Shown in pieces: positions 1 through 12,031 of a stretch of 63,629 bases of DNA; within the stretch, counting starts at the first letter, position 1, and every line of letters begins with the position of its first letter. The position numbers were made by a program, and so were the translations under genes. The notes under the pieces were generated by a model. The model saw nothing but the letters and a program-made list of their open reading frames with translations. It searched no databases and was not told the DNA's origin. The DNA is from Candidatus Roseilinea sp. NK_OTU-006. GTDB lineage: Bacteria; Chloroflexota; Anaerolineae; J036; Brachytrichaceae. The stretch covers positions 1 through 63,629 of the forward strand of contig NZ_JAAFGM010000017.1 of the NCBI RefSeq assembly GCF_012931985.1. The letters run 5' to 3'.

Positions 1-83
1 TCCTTCTCCTGGCGATACAGGGCATACAACTGCTCGACGCTCTCAGCGATCTCAATCGGTTGTCGCGGTCGTCCTGTTCTCAT
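1..83 (-). CDS. IS630-like transposase, N-terminal fragment cut by the window edge
   Basis: Reading leftward from the ATG at 83-81 gives 27 residues beginning MRTGRPRQPIEIAE and running off the window. This basic GRP start followed by an acidic helix resembles the N-terminal helix-turn-helix region of IS630-family transposases. Only the first helix is visible, so the family is a judgement from pattern. The gene faces away from the broken hsdS, as expected if the element inserted into or next to that gene. No terminal inverted repeat can be confirmed because the other end lies outside the window. Confidence 0.45.
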   Translation of the reverse strand, partial: MRTGRPRQPIEIAESVEQLYALYRQEK

Positions 84-122
84 ACGCCAAGTTTATTTAG
101 CACACCTTGACTCCGCAAGCGG
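1..122 (-). mobile_element. End of a probable IS630-family insertion sequence
   Basis: The transposase start lies at 83. HsdS-like coding sequence begins abruptly at about 123 (residues YYKVVEPGDFAYNP), with an in-frame stop at 108-110 just upstream. The IS end should therefore lie between about 84 and 122. A TA dinucleotide at 123-124 would fit the TA target preference of IS630 elements. The exact boundary is inference. Confidence 0.35.
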
Positions 123-1222
123 TATTACAAGGTGGTAGAGCCTGGGGATTTTGCCTACAATCCTTATCGTATCAATGTGGGATCGTTGGCGTTGCTTGGA
201 AACCGCCCTTGTGGATTGGTGAGCCCAGCCTACGTCGTCTTCAGAGTTCGCCCGAACAGCGGGCTTGATCCCCACTTCTTGTTCCTCGTCTTGAAGAGCA
301 CGAGGTGGCAACGCGAAATCAAAAGGATGTCGATGGCCAGGGGAAGCGTGAGGCGAAGTCTTGCGTTCAGGGACCTGGCGGAGTTTGAAATTCCCCTTCC
401 TCCTCTCCCCGAGCAGCGCGCCATTACGCATGTGCTGCGGGCGGTGCAGCGGGCGCAGGAGGCCAGCGAGCGGGTCGTCGCCGCGCTGCGCGAACTGAAA
501 AAGAGCTTGATGCGCCACCTGTTCACCTATGGGCCGGTGGCCGTAGGAGTACGGGATGCCGTGCCCCTGCAGGACACCGAACTCGGCCCCCTCCCCACCC
601 ACTGGCGGGTGGTGCGGTTGGGGGAGGTGGCGGAGGTTAGACCTGCCCGTACTCCAAAAGAAAAGCACAATCTGCTCCCATTCATTCCAATGGCACTTAT
701 TCCAGAAAATGGGATTTTTATCTCCTAATGGGAATTGAAGCCGATAGAAAAGATAAGAAGCGGTGTATTTGTTACCGAGGGTGATCTTTTGCTAGCAAAG
801 ATCACCCCCTGTCTTGAAAACGGCAAACAGGGTATTGTGAAAGATATTCCAGGCGGTTGGGGCTATGCGTCTACGGAAGTCTTCCCGATACGCCCTAAAG
901 GAGAGATTTTGACAGAATATCTTGCTCTATATCTTTTGCAGGCAGAAGTTCGTCAGAATCTTGCATCCAAGATGGAAGGCACAACAGGAAGACAACGTCT
1001 TCCAAAAGCAGTTGTTGTTTCTCTTCCCATCCCCCTCCCACCGCTCTCCGAACAACACGAAATCGCCCGCATCCTGCAAACGGTGGATCGGCGGATTGAG
1101 GCGGAGGAGGCGTATGCGCGCGCCGCGCAGGAACTGTTCCGCTCGCTGCTGCATGAGTTGATGACGGCGAAACGACGGTTGCCGGCGGAATTTGTCGCAC
1201 GTTTCCAGCAGGAGGAGCAACC

Positions 1223-1226
<4 letters not shown>
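123..1226 (+). pseudogene. hsdS: Type I restriction specificity subunit HsdS, 5'-truncated and with an internal stop
   Basis: HsdS chooses the DNA target of a type I restriction-modification enzyme. The sequence shows the end of target-recognition domain 1 (GDFAYNP motif), the central conserved helix (PLPPLPEQRAI, residues about 95-140), domain 2 (GDLLLAKITP, ENGKQGIV) and the distal helix (PLPPLSEQHEIARIL). Domain 1 has lost its start next to the IS. A TAA at 726-728 interrupts domain 2 without changing frame; coding resumes at TGG GAA TTG in the same frame, so this is one nonsense codon, not a frameshift. The 3' end overlaps hsdR by four bases (ATGA). The distal part could still be made from TTG at 735 as a 163-residue half-subunit, and half-HsdS proteins are known to dimerise, so residual function cannot be excluded. 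Confidence 0.85.
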
Positions 1227-4152
<2,926 letters not shown>

Positions 4153-4156
<4 letters not shown>

Positions 4157-4521
4157 AGAAAGAGACAAGACCGGATTGGCAGCCATTGGAAGAAGCCGTC
4201 CCGATAGACGTGTTTCATGCCGAGGTGTGGGCGTGGGCGAAGCGCCTCAGCGTTACAGAGTGTGTGCGGGAGATTCACCTGCGCCCTATGAAACGCAAAT
4301 GGGCGAGTTGTTCCTCGCGTGGCCGGCTTACCTTCGATACTAACCTCTTGCGTCAGCCCGCCGAGTTTCGCCGCGAGGTGATTGTGCACGAGTTGCTCCA
4401 TCTCAAAGTGCCCAACCACGGCAAGGTGTTCAAGGCGTTACTCAACGCCTACCTGGCATCAGCCGAAACGGCTTCCTTGACCAAGCAGGAGAAGCCTACC
4501 GACATCGTGTCCAAGTCGTAG
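4153..4521 (+). CDS. YgjP-like (DUF45) zinc metallopeptidase
   Basis: This 122-residue protein starts at the ATG overlapping the hsdR stop (ATGA). Its core VHELLH plus NHGKVF gives HExxH and a third histidine six residues on, the zinc site of the YgjP/M48-like family. The preceding KRKWASCSSRG segment is also typical of the family. The usual YgjP is about 230 residues, so this is a short version carrying only the catalytic half. Such genes are often found at the end of type I restriction operons; the role there is unknown. It may be a processing or quality-control protease for the restriction complex (inference). Confidence 0.8.
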
Positions 4522-4736
4522 AATCACAACCGGCGCGAAGCGTGATCGGCGCCTCCGCGTTGAAGTGAACCCCAAGCGCGGAGCGTGCGAGATGGCACAC
4601 GTCAACATCGCAGCGCGCCATTCACGCCGCCACAGAGGGCGCTGCAGGGATGCGCCGGCCGCAGATCAGGCCGCTTGGGTCGCCGAACTGGCGCCTACTC
4701 GCGCGACATGCGCGCTCGGCGATAATTGCGCGCGGT

Positions 4737-5297
4737 ATGGCCATACACGTTCACATCCTGGGCATTTCCGGCAGCCTGCGGCGCGGGTCGTTCAACACCG
4801 CGCTGCTGCGCAACGCACAGGCGATGTTGCCCCCAGACGCTTCGCTGGAGATCGCCGACCTATCCGGCATTCCGCTCTTCAACCAGGATCATGAGCACGC
4901 GCCCCCCGAAGCCGTGCGCACATTCAAAGCACAGATCGCCGGCGCAGATGCGCTGCTGTTCGCCGTACCGGAATACAACTACTCGATCCCCGGCGTGTTG
5001 AAGAACGCGATTGATTGGGCGTCGCGGCCCTACAATGAGCAGCCCTTCAACGGCAAGCCGGCGGCTATTATCGGCGCGGGCGGGCGCTTCGGCACGGTGC
5101 GCGCCCAGCTTCACTTCCGCCAGATCGCCGGCTATCTCAACCTGCTGATGCTGCCCAGGCCAGAACTGATGATCCCCCTGGCCCATCAAAAATTCGACGC
5201 CGACGGCGCGCTGACCGACCCGGAAGCGCGCGACCAGCTCCGGGAAGTACTGAACGCATTGGTGGCGTGGGCCCGCCGATTGCGATCAACCGCCTGA
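4737..5297 (+). CDS. NAD(P)H-dependent FMN reductase family protein
   Basis: A 186-residue flavodoxin-fold oxidoreductase that would reduce FMN, quinones or related acceptors with NAD(P)H in the cytoplasm. The FMN phosphate loop is GSLRRGSFN near residue 11, and PEYNYSIPGVLKNAIDW near residue 78 is the family signature. I chose the ATG at 4737 because the family normally begins a few residues before the phosphate loop; the longer reading from 4650 adds unrelated residues. A GATAAT -10-like element lies 10 bases upstream at 4721-4726. The preceding 215 bases (4522-4736) show no gene and separate this block from the restriction locus. The substrate cannot be told from sequence. Confidence 0.85.
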   Translation: MAIHVHILGISGSLRRGSFNTALLRNAQAMLPPDASLEIADLSGIPLFNQDHEHAPPEAVRTFKAQIAGADALLFAVPEYNYSIPGVLKNAIDWASRPYNEQPFNGKPAAIIGAGGRFGTVRAQLHFRQIAGYLNLLMLPRPELMIPLAHQKFDADGALTDPEARDQLREVLNALVAWARRLRSTA

Positions 5298-5304
5298 CAC
5301 AAAC

Positions 5305-5994
5305 TCAGCCCGTCCCCGGCGCGGCGGCGACATCGTGCGCGGTTCTGATGAAATATCCCTGCGCCACCTCGGGCGGCGGGAAGGTCATCCGAAATCGCTC
5401 CACAGCGATCACCACCAGCGGACGGCAAGCAGTGATGTCGGGGAAGAATGCCGGCTCCACCTTAAGTTCACGCACACGGCACAGCCGCGCCGTCCCCCGA
5501 GCGGTGGGGCGCGTGATGAGCAAATCGCTCTTCCGCGCCTGGGCCACGGCCAAGGGCACAAGTGCGGACGAGATGGGGAAGCGCGGTCCAAACGGCGCCA
5601 GCGTTGCGGAGAAAAGCACCCGGCCAGGATACATGACCCGATAGGAGACGCTACTGTTGGCGTGTTGCTCACGCGCGAAAGCAGCACATTCTTTGGGAAT
5701 GCCCCAGTTCTCGATGCCGCCGCGCATGCTCGCCTCGGTGCTCACATAGATTTTGCTGATCGAAAACAGGCGCCGGCCCATCAACTGCAATCGCCCGGGG
5801 ATGAAGAGTAATTCGTGATACGGCCCTGCGCTGGTCTCGTGGTAATTCACCAGCATCACCGCGCCGAGCGTGTCCTGAAGGTGAGCGCGCTGCCAATCTG
5901 CCATGAAGCCGTCGCGCTCGACAAAGGCGCGCGAGAAGCGAAACAGCCAGATGAAGCCGTCGCCGGTCAAGTGCCAGGGAGGTGGCGTGCTCAC
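5305..5994 (-). CDS. Acetoacetate decarboxylase-like protein
   Basis: A 229-residue protein with the beta-barrel pattern of the acetoacetate decarboxylase superfamily. The most diagnostic segment is [18 protein letters not shown] in the middle, matching the family's conserved GxxxWGIPKE block with its lysine. True acetoacetate decarboxylase forms a Schiff base on lysine; which lysine serves here is not certain. The start is GTG at 5994, overlapping the TGA of the carboxyltransferase gene (GTGA), so the two are translationally coupled. That suggests a shared short-chain acyl or keto-acid pathway. Many family members are not decarboxylases, so the exact reaction is open. Confidence 0.7.
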   Translation of the reverse strand: MSTPPPWHLTGDGFIWLFRFSRAFVERDGFMADWQRAHLQDTLGAVMLVNYHETSAGPYHELLFIPGRLQLMGRRLFSISKIYVSTEASMRGGIENWGIPKECAAFAREQHANSSVSYRVMYPGRVLFSATLAPFGPRFPISSALVPLAVAQARKSDLLITRPTARGTARLCRVRELKVEPAFFPDITACRPLVVIAVERFRMTFPPPEVAQGYFIRTAHDVAAAPGTG

Positions 5995-7547
5995 AGCGGA
6001 ATGTTCCCGTGCTTCTTGGGCGGATTAGCGTCGCGCTTGTTGCGCAACATCTGGAGCGCGTTGATCAAGCGCGGGCGGGTATCGTGCGGCTCGATGATGT
6101 CGTCAATGAAGCCGCGCTGCGCAGCGGCGTAGGGATTCGTCACCTCTTCCTGATACTGTCGCACCAACTCGGCCTTTTTGGCGATTGGGTCTTCGGCGTT
6201 GGCGATCTCGCGGCGGTAGATGATGCTCACCGCGCCATCGGCGCCCATCACGGCCAGTTCGGCCGACGGCCAGGCCAGCACCAGGTCGCCCCGCGTGGCG
6301 CGCGGGCTGAGCACGCAATAGGCCCCGCCATAGGCTTTGCGCGTGATCACGCAGATCTTCGGCACGGTCGCCTCGCAGTAGGCATAGAGCAACTTCGCCC
6401 CGCTGCGGATGATGCCGCCGTGCTCCTGGGCCACGCCCGGCAAAAAGCCCGGCACGTCCTCGAAGGTGACAATCGGGATGTTGAAGCAGTCACAGAAGCG
6501 CACGAAGCGGGCCGCCTTCTCGCTGGCGTTGATGTCGAGCACGCCGGCCAACACCGCCGGCTGATTGGCCACAATGCCGACCGAATGGCCGCCCAGGCGC
6601 GCAAAGCCGATGATGATGTTCGTCGCGTAGTGCTCCTGCACCTCGAAGAAATGGCCGTCGTCCACGATCCTGGTGATCACCTCTTTCATGTCGTACGGCT
6701 TGTTCGGGTTATCGGGCACGATCGTATCCAGCGCGTCGTCGGTGCGCAGTGGATCGTCCTTGCTCTTCACGCATGGCGGCTCTTCCATGTTGTTGCTGGG
6801 CAGATAGCCGAGCAGCCTGCGGATCAGGTATAGACAATCTCCTTCGCTCTCCGCAGCAAAATGGGCCACGCCGCTGGTGGTGTTGTGGACCAACGCGCCG
6901 CCAAGTTCCTCAAACGTCACATCCTCATGAGTCACCGCCTTCACCACGTCGGGGCCAGTCAGGAACATGTGGCTGGTGTGCTTCACCATGAAGATGAAGT
7001 CGGTCAGCGCCGGCGAATACACCGCGCCGCCGGCGCACGGCCCCATGATCGCGCTGATCTGCGGGATCACGCCGCTGGCCAGGGTGTTGCGCAGGAAGAT
7101 GTCGCTGTAGCCCACCAGCGACATCAGCCCTTCCTGGATGCGTGCTCCACCACTGTCGTTGATGCCGATAATCGGCGCGCCGTTCTTCAGCGCCATCTCC
7201 TGGATTTTGACGATCTTGCTGGCATGAGCGGCCCCCAAGCTGCCGCCCATCACCGTGAAATCCTGAGAGAACACGTAAACGAGCCGGCCGTCAATCGTGC
7301 CCCAACCGGTCACCACGCCATCGGTCAACCAGTGCTGGGTGCTCATGCCAATGCCGCTGGGGCGGTTGGTGACGAAGGCATCTATCTCGCGGAACGAGCC
7401 GGGGTCGAGCAATAGATCGAGCCGCTCGCGCGCGGTGAGCTTGCCCTTGGCGCGATGCGCTTTGATCTTGTCTTCGCCGCCGGCGACCAGGGTTTGTGCG
7501 CGTAGTTCGCGCAGCTTGCGGATACGAGGATCGGGTGAGTCGGGCAT
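5991..7547 (-). CDS. pccB: Acyl-CoA (propionyl/methylmalonyl-type) carboxylase carboxyltransferase beta subunit
   Basis: A 518-residue carboxyltransferase that moves CO2 from biotin to an acyl-CoA such as propionyl-CoA. The N-terminal [21 protein letters not shown] and the central [20 protein letters not shown] and [13 protein letters not shown] segments (oxyanion-hole regions) are typical. The C-terminal half carries [21 protein letters not shown] and KAYGGAYCV. Length is normal for PccB/MmdA. No biotin carboxylase or biotin carrier gene is nearby, so partners must lie elsewhere. It is followed by the coupled acetoacetate-decarboxylase-like gene. Propionyl- versus methylmalonyl- or other acyl-CoA specificity cannot be decided here. 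Confidence 0.93.
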   Translation of the reverse strand: MPDSPDPRIRKLRELRAQTLVAGGEDKIKAHRAKGKLTARERLDLLLDPGSFREIDAFVTNRPSGIGMSTQHWLTDGVVTGWGTIDGRLVYVFSQDFTVMGGSLGAAHASKIVKIQEMALKNGAPIIGINDSGGARIQEGLMSLVGYSDIFLRNTLASGVIPQISAIMGPCAGGAVYSPALTDFIFMVKHTSHMFLTGPDVVKAVTHEDVTFEELGGALVHNTTSGVAHFAAESEGDCLYLIRRLLGYLPSNNMEEPPCVKSKDDPLRTDDALDTIVPDNPNKPYDMKEVITRIVDDGHFFEVQEHYATNIIIGFARLGGHSVGIVANQPAVLAGVLDINASEKAARFVRFCDCFNIPIVTFEDVPGFLPGVAQEHGGIIRSGAKLLYAYCEATVPKICVITRKAYGGAYCVLSPRATRGDLVLAWPSAELAVMGADGAVSIIYRREIANAEDPIAKKAELVRQYQEEVTNPYAAAQRGFIDDIIEPHDTRPRLINALQMLRNKRDANPPKKHGNIPL

Positions 7548-7568
7548 GGTGCGGTCAAATGATCAAAT

Positions 7569-7988
7569 TCAGGTATCGGATTTTGGCGATGGTTGTGCCT
7601 CGGCCTGGCGCCCTGCGGACCGAACGTCTAGCCATAGCGCAGCCCCGCCGATGCACAGGATGGAAAGTGCGCTCAGCAAAGCGCCGAAGCCAGCGCGCGC
7701 GCTCGCTTCGGACGAACGGGTGAAGGCCAAGTGGTTCAGCCAAAGATTGGCCTGATACAACACAATGGCCACGATGGTAACACGCGCCGCCCAGCGGCGC
7801 GCGCGCGCCAGCCCAGCGGCGCAGGCGCCGAAGGCAATGGCCCAGGCGACGCTCATGAGCGCGACGTAAGGCGCCGGCGCGGCAGCCGGTAAATCCAGCA
7901 GTCGCGCGGCCTGTTGGACGGCGAGGAACGCGCGCGCGGCGTTAGCGAGCGCAAACAGCGCGGTTGCGACCACTAGGGCAAGCCTCAT
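7569..7988 (-). CDS. Small four-helix membrane protein, unknown function
   Basis: A 139-residue protein with four predicted membrane segments (about residues 4-22, 40-60, 68-86 and 102-124) and a short polar C-terminus. It has no recognisable motif. It lies between the FAD oxidoreductase (stop at 7998, ten bases away) and the carboxyltransferase gene (21 bases), all on the minus strand, so it is probably cotranscribed with them. Alanine and arginine richness follows the local base composition. Confidence 0.6.
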   Translation of the reverse strand: MRLALVVATALFALANAARAFLAVQQAARLLDLPAAAPAPYVALMSVAWAIAFGACAAGLARARRWAARVTIVAIVLYQANLWLNHLAFTRSSEASARAGFGALLSALSILCIGGAALWLDVRSAGRQAEAQPSPKSDT

Positions 7989-7997
7989 CGCCAGTGC

Positions 7998-9011
7998 TCA
8001 GCCTGCGAATGCCAACGCCGCGATTTGCTCGGCGACGACGGGCGCCCAGGCCAAGCCATACGCGCCCAGGCCGAGGGCATAAAGCAAGTTGCCTTCGACA
8101 TCCAGGCGGCCGACGCGCGGCGCGCCGTCGTCAGTAGTCGTCGTCACGCCTGTGATCCATCGGCGGGTCTGTTCGGGCTTGCCCAGGTCGAATCGCCTGA
8201 GGAAGCGGCGCAACACTTCGGAAGGGTCTTTGTCGGCGTCGCGTTCGCGCCAGAGCCACACGGCGCTGTGCCACTCGCCGTCTTTGCCCGGCATCAGTGC
8301 CCACTGCGCATCGTCGAAGAGCAGCGGCATGCCGGTGTAGGGATGGCCGAGCGTGCCGGTGTCGCGCAGCGGCTGCGAGGACCAGATCGCCCCGCGCGCG
8401 CCGCGCACCGAATCGGCTAAGTAGGGTGAGAGCAAGCCGACGTAGACGTTCGTCGCCAATACGACGCAATGCGCCTTGATCGTGAGGTCTTTGCACAGCG
8501 CATAGGTCGCCCGGTCGCTGCGCTCCAGCCGGAGCACCTCGGCGTGTTGGCGAATCGCGATGTTGGGATGGCGCAACAGGCGGACGAGCAGCCGGTCAAT
8601 GTCCACCAGCGCGCTATCGTGCACCAACAGGCCGCCTGAGAAGCCGGGGGGCAACAGGTCGCGCTGGGTCGTCCACTCGAGGCCGGCGTCCGGCGCGGCT
8701 TCGGCGAGTTGCTGTAAGGCCCGCTCGCCTTCGGGAGCGGTCGCCAGATGGAGCGCGCTGCACGATTGGAGCAGCGCGCCGTGCTGCGCAGCGAGGCGTT
8801 TGAGGCGCTGGAGCCCATGCTTCGTCTCCTGGATGTGCGCCATGTGGGGGCTGAGCGTCGCCAAGCCGAGCGCGCGGCGCGTCGCCCCTTGGCCGACGCG
8901 CCGGGCATCCACGACGCCGACGCGCGCGTTGCGCTCGGCGAACTGCGCGGCAATCATCGCGCCGGTCAGGCCAGCGCCAATGACGAGGACGTCGGGGGTG
9001 AAATCATCCAC
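7998..9011 (-). CDS. FAD-dependent oxidoreductase, DAO/DadA-like
   Basis: A 337-residue flavoprotein of the glycine oxidase/D-amino-acid dehydrogenase fold. The N-terminal dinucleotide-binding motif is VIGAGLTGAMIA (residues about 10-21), followed by an acidic end of the second strand (VVDAR). The C-terminal WITGVTTTTDDGAPRVG and GLGAYGLAWAP segments match the second FAD contact region. It would oxidise an amine or amino acid; the substrate is not identifiable. It leads the short gene group with the membrane protein and carboxyltransferase genes downstream. Confidence 0.8.
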   Translation of the reverse strand: MDDFTPDVLVIGAGLTGAMIAAQFAERNARVGVVDARRVGQGATRRALGLATLSPHMAHIQETKHGLQRLKRLAAQHGALLQSCSALHLATAPEGERALQQLAEAAPDAGLEWTTQRDLLPPGFSGGLLVHDSALVDIDRLLVRLLRHPNIAIRQHAEVLRLERSDRATYALCKDLTIKAHCVVLATNVYVGLLSPYLADSVRGARGAIWSSQPLRDTGTLGHPYTGMPLLFDDAQWALMPGKDGEWHSAVWLWRERDADKDPSEVLRRFLRRFDLGKPEQTRRWITGVTTTTDDGAPRVGRLDVEGNLLYALGLGAYGLAWAPVVAEQIAALAFAG

Positions 9012-9101
9012 GGTGCATCGAGGCTGCGATTGTCGGCGATGATGGTCTGCGTGGCGCGCGAAACAAGAACCCGACTCGCGCGCGCCGAGCGCGGACGGCC
9101 G

Positions 9102-9632
9102 TCACTTCTTCGCGCCGGCCTTCTTCTTGGCCGGCGCGGCTTTCTTCGTTGGTCGGGGCGCGGCCGCCGCCTCAGCCGTCGGGTTCAACCAGCGGTACAC
9201 TTCCTCGGCGTGGCCTTCCGGCTTCACCTTCTCCCAGACATGTTCGACTTTGCCATCGGCGCCGATGACGAACGTGGTGCGCAGGACGCCCATGTACTTC
9301 TTGCCATACATGCTCTTCTCGCCCCAGGCGCCGAATGCTTCGGCCACTTTGTGGTCGGTGTCGGCCAGCAACGGAAAGTTCAGCGCGTGCTTGGCGGCGA
9401 ATTTTTGCTTGGACGACACATCTTGCGGGCTGACGCCATACACCGGCACGCCGAGCGACTCGAATTTGGGCAGGTTGTCGCGGAAGCCGCAGGCTTCTTT
9501 CGTGCAGCCCGGCGTGTCGTCGGCCGGATAGAAATACAGCACGTAGCGCCTGCCGAGCAGGTCGGACGACTTGACCGGGCCATTTTGGGACATCAACTCG
9601 AACTCAGGGACGGGATCGCCAACTTTCAACAT
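9102..9632 (-). CDS. bcp: Thioredoxin-dependent peroxiredoxin, Bcp/PrxQ type
   Basis: This 176-residue enzyme reduces hydrogen peroxide and organic peroxides. The active site DDTPGCTKEACGFRD carries the peroxidatic Cys and, five residues on, the resolving Cys of the atypical two-Cys PrxQ group. The core domain ends near residue 150. A C-terminal tail of about 25 residues rich in Lys, Ala and Pro follows, which most Bcp proteins lack and which may contact nucleic acid or the membrane (inference). The gene starts six bases after the stop of the DUF697-like gene, so the two are likely one transcript. Confidence 0.93.
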   Translation of the reverse strand: MLKVGDPVPEFELMSQNGPVKSSDLLGRRYVLYFYPADDTPGCTKEACGFRDNLPKFESLGVPVYGVSPQDVSSKQKFAAKHALNFPLLADTDHKVAEAFGAWGEKSMYGKKYMGVLRTTFVIGADGKVEHVWEKVKPEGHAEEVYRWLNPTAEAAAAPRPTKKAAPAKKKAGAKK

Positions 9633-9638
9633 AGCGCA

Positions 9639-10736
9639 TCAATGCGGTCGCGCCGCGCCGTTGTGACTGGGCGAAGGCGGCAGCGCGATCATCGCTTGCT
9701 CGGACGGGTTGGCCTTTGCTTTGGCCGGGCGCGAGACGCGCCGCTGACGTAGGCCGGCAGCCAGCGCCTTGCCGCGCTCTAGGGCCAGCGCGTAGATCGC
9801 CTTCAGCCCATCCTCGGTCAGCCGTTCGCCCGATCGGCTCCAACGATAGACGGCTTCGCCGATGGCGAAGGTGCCGGCGAACGCAATCGCCACCTTGGGT
9901 GCGATGCCCAGCCCCGGCAGCCAGCCGATCGCCAGGCGCGCGACTTGTCGGAGGATGAGGCCGCCGCCGATCACCCCGGCGATCTGCGGCATGATGTGTT
10001 TGAAATCTGCGGGCAGCCCCATCGCCAGCGCAATCTTGTAGGCCATGATGGCCTGGTTCTTCGTCAGGATGACGGTGTCGGCGACGGCGACCGGCAGGCC
10101 GGTGGCAGGGTTAATTTGCAGCAGGCCGGAGCCCAGGCTATACGTGGCGTTGGCCGTGGCGACGTCTTCGATCAGCGCGCGGACCACCGGCGCGCGAAAG
10201 GCAGGCAGATGACGCGCCAGGGCCAGATCGTCAATGGCGTTGAGCTGGCGGATCGCTGCCGTCAGGCGCTCGATCGCCGTCTGCTCGTCGAGCGCGCCGT
10301 TATCGAGCGGCAACGTGACGGCATGGCCGGAGGTGACGCTCTGCGCTGGCGGAGGCGCGCCGCGCTCTTGCACGAAGCACATGAGCACGGGCACGTCCGA
10401 CGCTTCCAACGCGCGCTTCAGCCGCAATGCTTCGTCGAGGAGCTGGGGGGTGTCGCGCGTGACGATGACCACAACGTTCGCGCGCGAGATTGGCGCGGCG
10501 TCGGTGATCGGCGCGCCGATGGCTGCGCGATAAGGCGGCGTATCGGTCGGTCGGTCGCCGCGATACATCAAGGCGGCCAGATGTTCGGCAAACTGCGCGT
10601 CGCGGCTGACGAACGCGATCAGAAAGGGTGTCTCCGCCGCGATGCGCGCCGGGCGCACGTCTACCTCGCGCAGCACGCTCAAGATCGCGCTAAACGGCCC
10701 AAGCGACGAGAGCGCAGAGAAGAGCGATCTGGCCAT
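9639..10736 (-). CDS. DUF697/YcjF-like protein with a degenerate GTPase-like N-terminal half
   Basis: A 365-residue protein. The N-terminal half (residues 1-160) has an alternating strand/helix pattern like a P-loop domain, but no GKS/T Walker motif is visible. The C-terminal half (about 185-320) resembles the DUF697 membrane-associated domain: GLPVAVADTVILTKNQAIMAYKIAL, then hydrophobic helices with VIGGGLILRQVARLAIGWLPGLG. DUF697 domains accompany Era/YcjX-like GTPases and associate with membranes. A Lys/Arg-rich tail follows. Downstream is bcp and upstream is tatA. Function unknown; the domain call rests on pattern only. Confidence 0.6.
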   Translation of the reverse strand: MARSLFSALSSLGPFSAILSVLREVDVRPARIAAETPFLIAFVSRDAQFAEHLAALMYRGDRPTDTPPYRAAIGAPITDAAPISRANVVVIVTRDTPQLLDEALRLKRALEASDVPVLMCFVQERGAPPPAQSVTSGHAVTLPLDNGALDEQTAIERLTAAIRQLNAIDDLALARHLPAFRAPVVRALIEDVATANATYSLGSGLLQINPATGLPVAVADTVILTKNQAIMAYKIALAMGLPADFKHIMPQIAGVIGGGLILRQVARLAIGWLPGLGIAPKVAIAFAGTFAIGEAVYRWSRSGERLTEDGLKAIYALALERGKALAAGLRQRRVSRPAKAKANPSEQAMIALPPSPSHNGAARPH

Positions 10737-10783
10737 CCGAAATGTTGAGAGAACCGCAGGAAGATGACGCTCCGCCGCTCAGT

Positions 10784-10978
10784 TCACGAGGCCTGTGTCT
10801 CGCTGCCTTCAGCTTTCGTCTCGCTCGGCTTCTTGGGCTCGTCGCCTTCCAGGCCCTTGCGGAATTCGCGAATGCTCTTGCCCAGCTCACCGCCGATCTT
10901 GCCGATGCGGCCGACGCCGAACAGCAGGATGACGATGACCAGGATGATGATGATCTCTAACGGTCCGAGGTGTGGCAT
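10784..10978 (-). CDS. tatA: Sec-independent protein translocase subunit TatA
   Basis: This 64-residue protein forms the pore-like component of the twin-arginine export system for folded proteins. It has a short N-terminus, one membrane helix (PLEIIIILVIVILLFG), a hinge, an amphipathic helix (IGGELGKSIREFRKGLEG) and a charged tail. I chose the ATG at 10978 rather than 11044: the TatA fold begins here, and AAGGAG sits about 12 bases upstream on this strand. No tatC is in the window. Confidence 0.93.
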   Translation of the reverse strand: MPHLGPLEIIIILVIVILLFGVGRIGKIGGELGKSIREFRKGLEGDEPKKPSETKAEGSETQAS

Positions 10979-11061
10979 GCTTTTTGCGCTCCTTTTTGAT
11001 CGTCGCGCGTTGGCGCGATAGTCCAAGTGCTCGCCCTCCACCACGATGGAGGTTGACGGAG

Positions 11062-11067
11062 ATTATA
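11062..11067 (-). promoter_or_regulatory. -10-like element upstream of tatA
   Basis: A perfect TATAAT on the minus strand, about 84 bases before the tatA start. No convincing -35 hexamer is visible at 16-18 bases upstream. Confidence 0.4.
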
Positions 11068-11152
11068 AGCGCCGCGCGAAAGAAAAGGGCCAGGGGCATT
11101 TCTGCGATGGCAGGCGCAACCGATGCGAGCCGGCGCGACCCGCCGCTGACGA

Positions 11153-12031
11153 CTAGCCGGCAGCCGCCCGCACGACGGCGAACGCCAATAGGCCAATTGC
11201 CAGCCAGCCGTAGTTGTTGCGTGGCAAGTTTAGGATCAACTGCGGCGCCCAGAGGACTGCTAGGGCGAACGCGCCGATGGGCTGCCGCGTGAGCGTGGCC
11301 GCCAGAATGGCTAACACATATCCGGCGTTGCGCATGCGCGGCGCTCCTGCGCGAATGCCGGCGGACGCTATGGCCATCGCCACGCTGACCAGCCACACGT
11401 CCGGCGTAACCGGTGCGAAGGTCGCAGCGCCCAGCAGCATCGGCAGCCCGACCACGGTTGCGCCCTCCAGAAAGGCGTTCGGAGCGCCATCTCCGCGACA
11501 GGCGACAACGGCGACCTGGGCAAGGCAAATCACGCCGATGGCTAACAGCGTTGCTGCCGGCCCCAGCGCCGCCGCCAACACGATCATGATGGCCAGCCCC
11601 ATCAACCCCAAAAGCAGGATTGCGCCGTAGCGCGGCAACAGTTCGCGTTCTAGCCAATTCACGAGCTGGCCGATGCGGAGCGAGACGTATGCCGCGTCGG
11701 AATCCGGCTGAGTGTAGGGGAGCGTCCTGAGCGGCGCGCCTTGTGTCCAGCGTTGCCAGAGCGACAGGGGAGCGGACCAGTTCACGCTGGCGATCGTGCT
11801 CCACACCCCTACCCAGGCCAGGCTCAGCAACATGGCCATCGCCAGCGTCAACATCCAGCCAGGGCGCGCGAAGGCGGCGCCGGAGGATGCTGCGCCGCCG
11901 AACACGGCGACCGGCGCCAGCCATGTCGCTCTGGGCAGATGGGCCAACAGGGCGGATGCGTCGGAAGCGCACGCCCTGTCCGATGCGTCTGCAGCGCGTG
12001 TGGCCTGTTCTTGCCCAGAAGCAAATCTCAT
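11153..12031 (-). CDS. Polytopic membrane protein of unknown function
   Basis: A 292-residue protein with about eight hydrophobic segments after a polar N-terminus of roughly 30 residues. Its start overlaps the stop of the upstream S41 protease gene (ATGA), so it is translationally coupled and may work with it at the membrane. No conserved motif is recognised. Alternatives include a small-solute permease-like or regulatory membrane protein; none is supported by a signature. Confidence 0.6.
   Translation of the reverse strand: MRFASGQEQATRAADASDRACASDASALLAHLPRATWLAPVAVFGGAASSGAAFARPGWMLTLAMAMLLSLAWVGVWSTIASVNWSAPLSLWQRWTQGAPLRTLPYTQPDSDAAYVSLRIGQLVNWLERELLPRYGAILLLGLMGLAIMIVLAAALGPAATLLAIGVICLAQVAVVACRGDGAPNAFLEGATVVGLPMLLGAATFAPVTPDVWLVSVAMAIASAGIRAGAPRMRNAGYVLAILAATLTRQPIGAFALAVLWAPQLILNLPRNNYGWLAIGLLAFAVVRAAAG

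Noticed and set aside
5982-9752. Plus-strand frames opposite the carboxyltransferase, oxidoreductase and bcp genes
   Set aside because: They lie opposite well-recognised enzymes and show only shadow composition.
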